Origin: Methylococcaceae bacterium
GTDB lineage: Bacteria > Pseudomonadota > Gammaproteobacteria > Methylococcales > Methylomonadaceae
Reading direction: 5' to 3'
Length of the DNA stretch: 64,000 nt
Assembly: GCA_021647585.1 (NCBI GenBank)
Contig: JAKIUK010000013.1
Span: 1-64,000 of the forward strand
Shown: piece by piece, positions 62,992 through 64,000 of the stretch
How the letters are laid out: each line of letters starts with the position of its first letter
Position numbering within the stretch: position 1 is the stretch's first letter
Notes under the pieces: generated by a model
Database searches by the model: none
Told to the model about the DNA's origin: nothing
The model's input: the letters and a program-made list of their open reading frames with translations, nothing else
Translations under genes and position numbers: made by a program

Positions 62992-64000
62992 TCAGCCTGC
63001 TAATTCATAACTTTCAACAATCTGGATTTCATCTTCCAGTTCGGGATCATCGCTTATAAGGGTATTAAAATAACTATTAATTTCTGCCAGACTGGAAGAA
63101 CGAAACTGTGAAGAAAATTCTTTCAGATCACTGGTATTAGCAATTGCATAACCGCCTTTTTGTGGTTTGACTTCCTCAATTCGGTTTATTACCTGTTTAG
63201 CTGACTGTGACCAGCTAAAACTGGATTTAGAAACAGCCGCTGACCGGGATGAGTGCTTGAATACGGTTAATGGAATTACGAAAATAGACAACTGAGGTTT
63301 ATCATCTGCTGTGTAATTCAGTTCATAATTAAGTTCCACCGGGTCAAGATGAGGAGCGGGAGTCAATAGTTTCCCGGTATCTTTCAGGCTAAATCCACTG
63401 GTCAGTTTCTCAAATGATTTCCTGGCTAATTTTTCCTGCTCAGTCAGTTTGGTAAAATGTTCAGGTACAAACAATTCTTTCAGGTCATGGCTGGTTTCTT
63501 TCTTATTACCAACTCGGACTTCCTTAATACTAAATCTTTTATCATTCAACGGTAGTTTGTTGCCGTATTTCTGTATCTCATAATCAAGCGGAATGGTACG
63601 CTGACTAAACTGCAACTCACCAAACGGATTAATCAGCAGTTGCCGTTGTTCGGTTTCAGGCAATGCCTTTTGGGTGACGCTCTGATGTAAGCTTGATGGA
63701 ATTATTGAACGCCAGTTTCTGATGTCATCCAGCTCATTACTGAGCAAGACTCGTAAATCAGCTGTTTCTGATGCAATTTCCACCAGCGGATCACCCCAGG
63801 TTTCACTGAATGAAATCGTAATATCAAAAAACAAAATTCCGAAGCTAACTTTGCCCTGTATATGCCAAGGCGTTGGACCGGATAACAGCCCTTTAAAGTG
63901 AATACCAAACAGAATACTTCTGCCTTTGCGTATGGCCAGGGTTGCTTCCAGACTAATGATGAAACTGAAGGGGTCAAAAATAAACAGTGTATCAAAAGCT
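62992..64000 (-). CDS. DUF6603-like protein, C-terminal part (gene continues beyond the window)
   Basis: The frame is open to the right edge, so the gene is partial; a TTG at 63834 is not the true start because coding sequence continues upstream of it (FDPFSFIISLEATLAIRKG, FKGLLSGPTPWHIQGK, VSFGILFFDITISFSETWGD). The pattern of a hydrophobic beta repeat followed by SGPxPWHIxGKxSF and a TWGD turn is what I associate with DUF6603 proteins, which are large and of unknown function. After it come about 280 residues of alpha/beta sequence ending EIQIVESYELAG. First visible gene of the four-gene operon. Confidence 0.7.
   Translation of the reverse strand, partial: AFDTLFIFDPFSFIISLEATLAIRKGRSILFGIHFKGLLSGPTPWHIQGKVSFGILFFDITISFSETWGDPLVEIASETADLRVLLSNELDDIRNWRSIIPSSLHQSVTQKALPETEQRQLLINPFGELQFSQRTIPLDYEIQKYGNKLPLNDKRFSIKEVRVGNKKETSHDLKELFVPEHFTKLTEQEKLARKSFEKLTSGFSLKDTGKLLTPAPHLDPVELNYELNYTADDKPQLSIFVIPLTVFKHSSRSAAVSKSSFSWSQSAKQVINRIEEVKPQKGGYAIANTSDLKEFSSQFRSSSLAEINSYFNTLISDDPELEDEIQIVESYELAG

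Overview
Organism: the window carries a complete ribulose monophosphate (RuMP) formaldehyde-assimilation route (hexulose-6-phosphate synthase, phosphohexuloisomerase, transketolase, transaldolase, FBP aldolase, ribose-5-phosphate isomerase) with an Entner-Doudoroff branch (zwf, edd, eda). It also has an FlrABC/FliEFGHIJK polar-flagellum cluster of the Vibrio/Pseudomonas type. Together with A+T-rich DNA this points to a gammaproteobacterial (type I, Methylococcales-like) methylotroph or methanotroph. This is inference from gene content; no rRNA or methane monooxygenase gene is in the window. Layout: (1) 1-4.5 kb is a decayed accessory island: a lipoprotein behind a pentanucleotide tract, a radC pseudogene preceded by a phage-type C4-like antisense RNA, an internally deleted TOTE-type primase-helicase, and a frameshifted PIN toxin with an intact antitoxin gene. 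It ends at a sequence resembling a tRNA 3' end. (2) 4.6-6.6 kb holds two paralogous 43-residue acidic proteins, each with its own RBS and terminator, among two families of small inverted-repeat elements. (3) 6.6-18.4 kb is the flagellar cluster on the minus strand, with sigma-54-like promoters before flrB and fliE. (4) 18.6-21.1 kb: a CNNM/CorC transporter, an FHA protein and a PilZ protein. (5) 21.2-24.46 kb is a repeat-rich segment of orphan small membrane-protein genes, palindromic elements and a broken ISL3 transposase. It is flanked by a 20-bp direct repeat (one mismatch) of the radA 3' end. (6) 24.46-28.4 kb: radA, alr, dnaB. (7) 28.5-51.7 kb is central C1 and sugar-phosphate metabolism: rpiA, fba, tal, two almost identical hps-phi-tkt blocks, a HAD phosphatase, dhaK and dhaL, zwf, edd, eda. 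Inserted in it are three proteins built from a repeated short motif (S/T)GV(A/E/D)KYL, two membrane-anchored and one soluble with about 25 copies, and a membrane-anchored coiled-coil globin. (8) 52-64 kb: an unknown protein with a TTG start, then a minus-strand operon of very large proteins of unknown function ending in a DUF6603-like gene cut by the window edge. How they may work together: HPS and PHI fix formaldehyde onto ribulose-5-phosphate; transketolase, transaldolase, FBP aldolase and RpiA regenerate the acceptor; Zwf/Edd/Eda cleave hexose phosphate to pyruvate and triose phosphate; DhaK/DhaL handle dihydroxyacetone. The GVxKYL proteins lie directly between these enzyme genes and have the architecture of a multivalent scaffold (a many-copy short motif plus membrane tethers). 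They are my main candidate for an undescribed system, possibly one that organises RuMP enzymes at membranes. That function is a hypothesis, not something the sequence proves.
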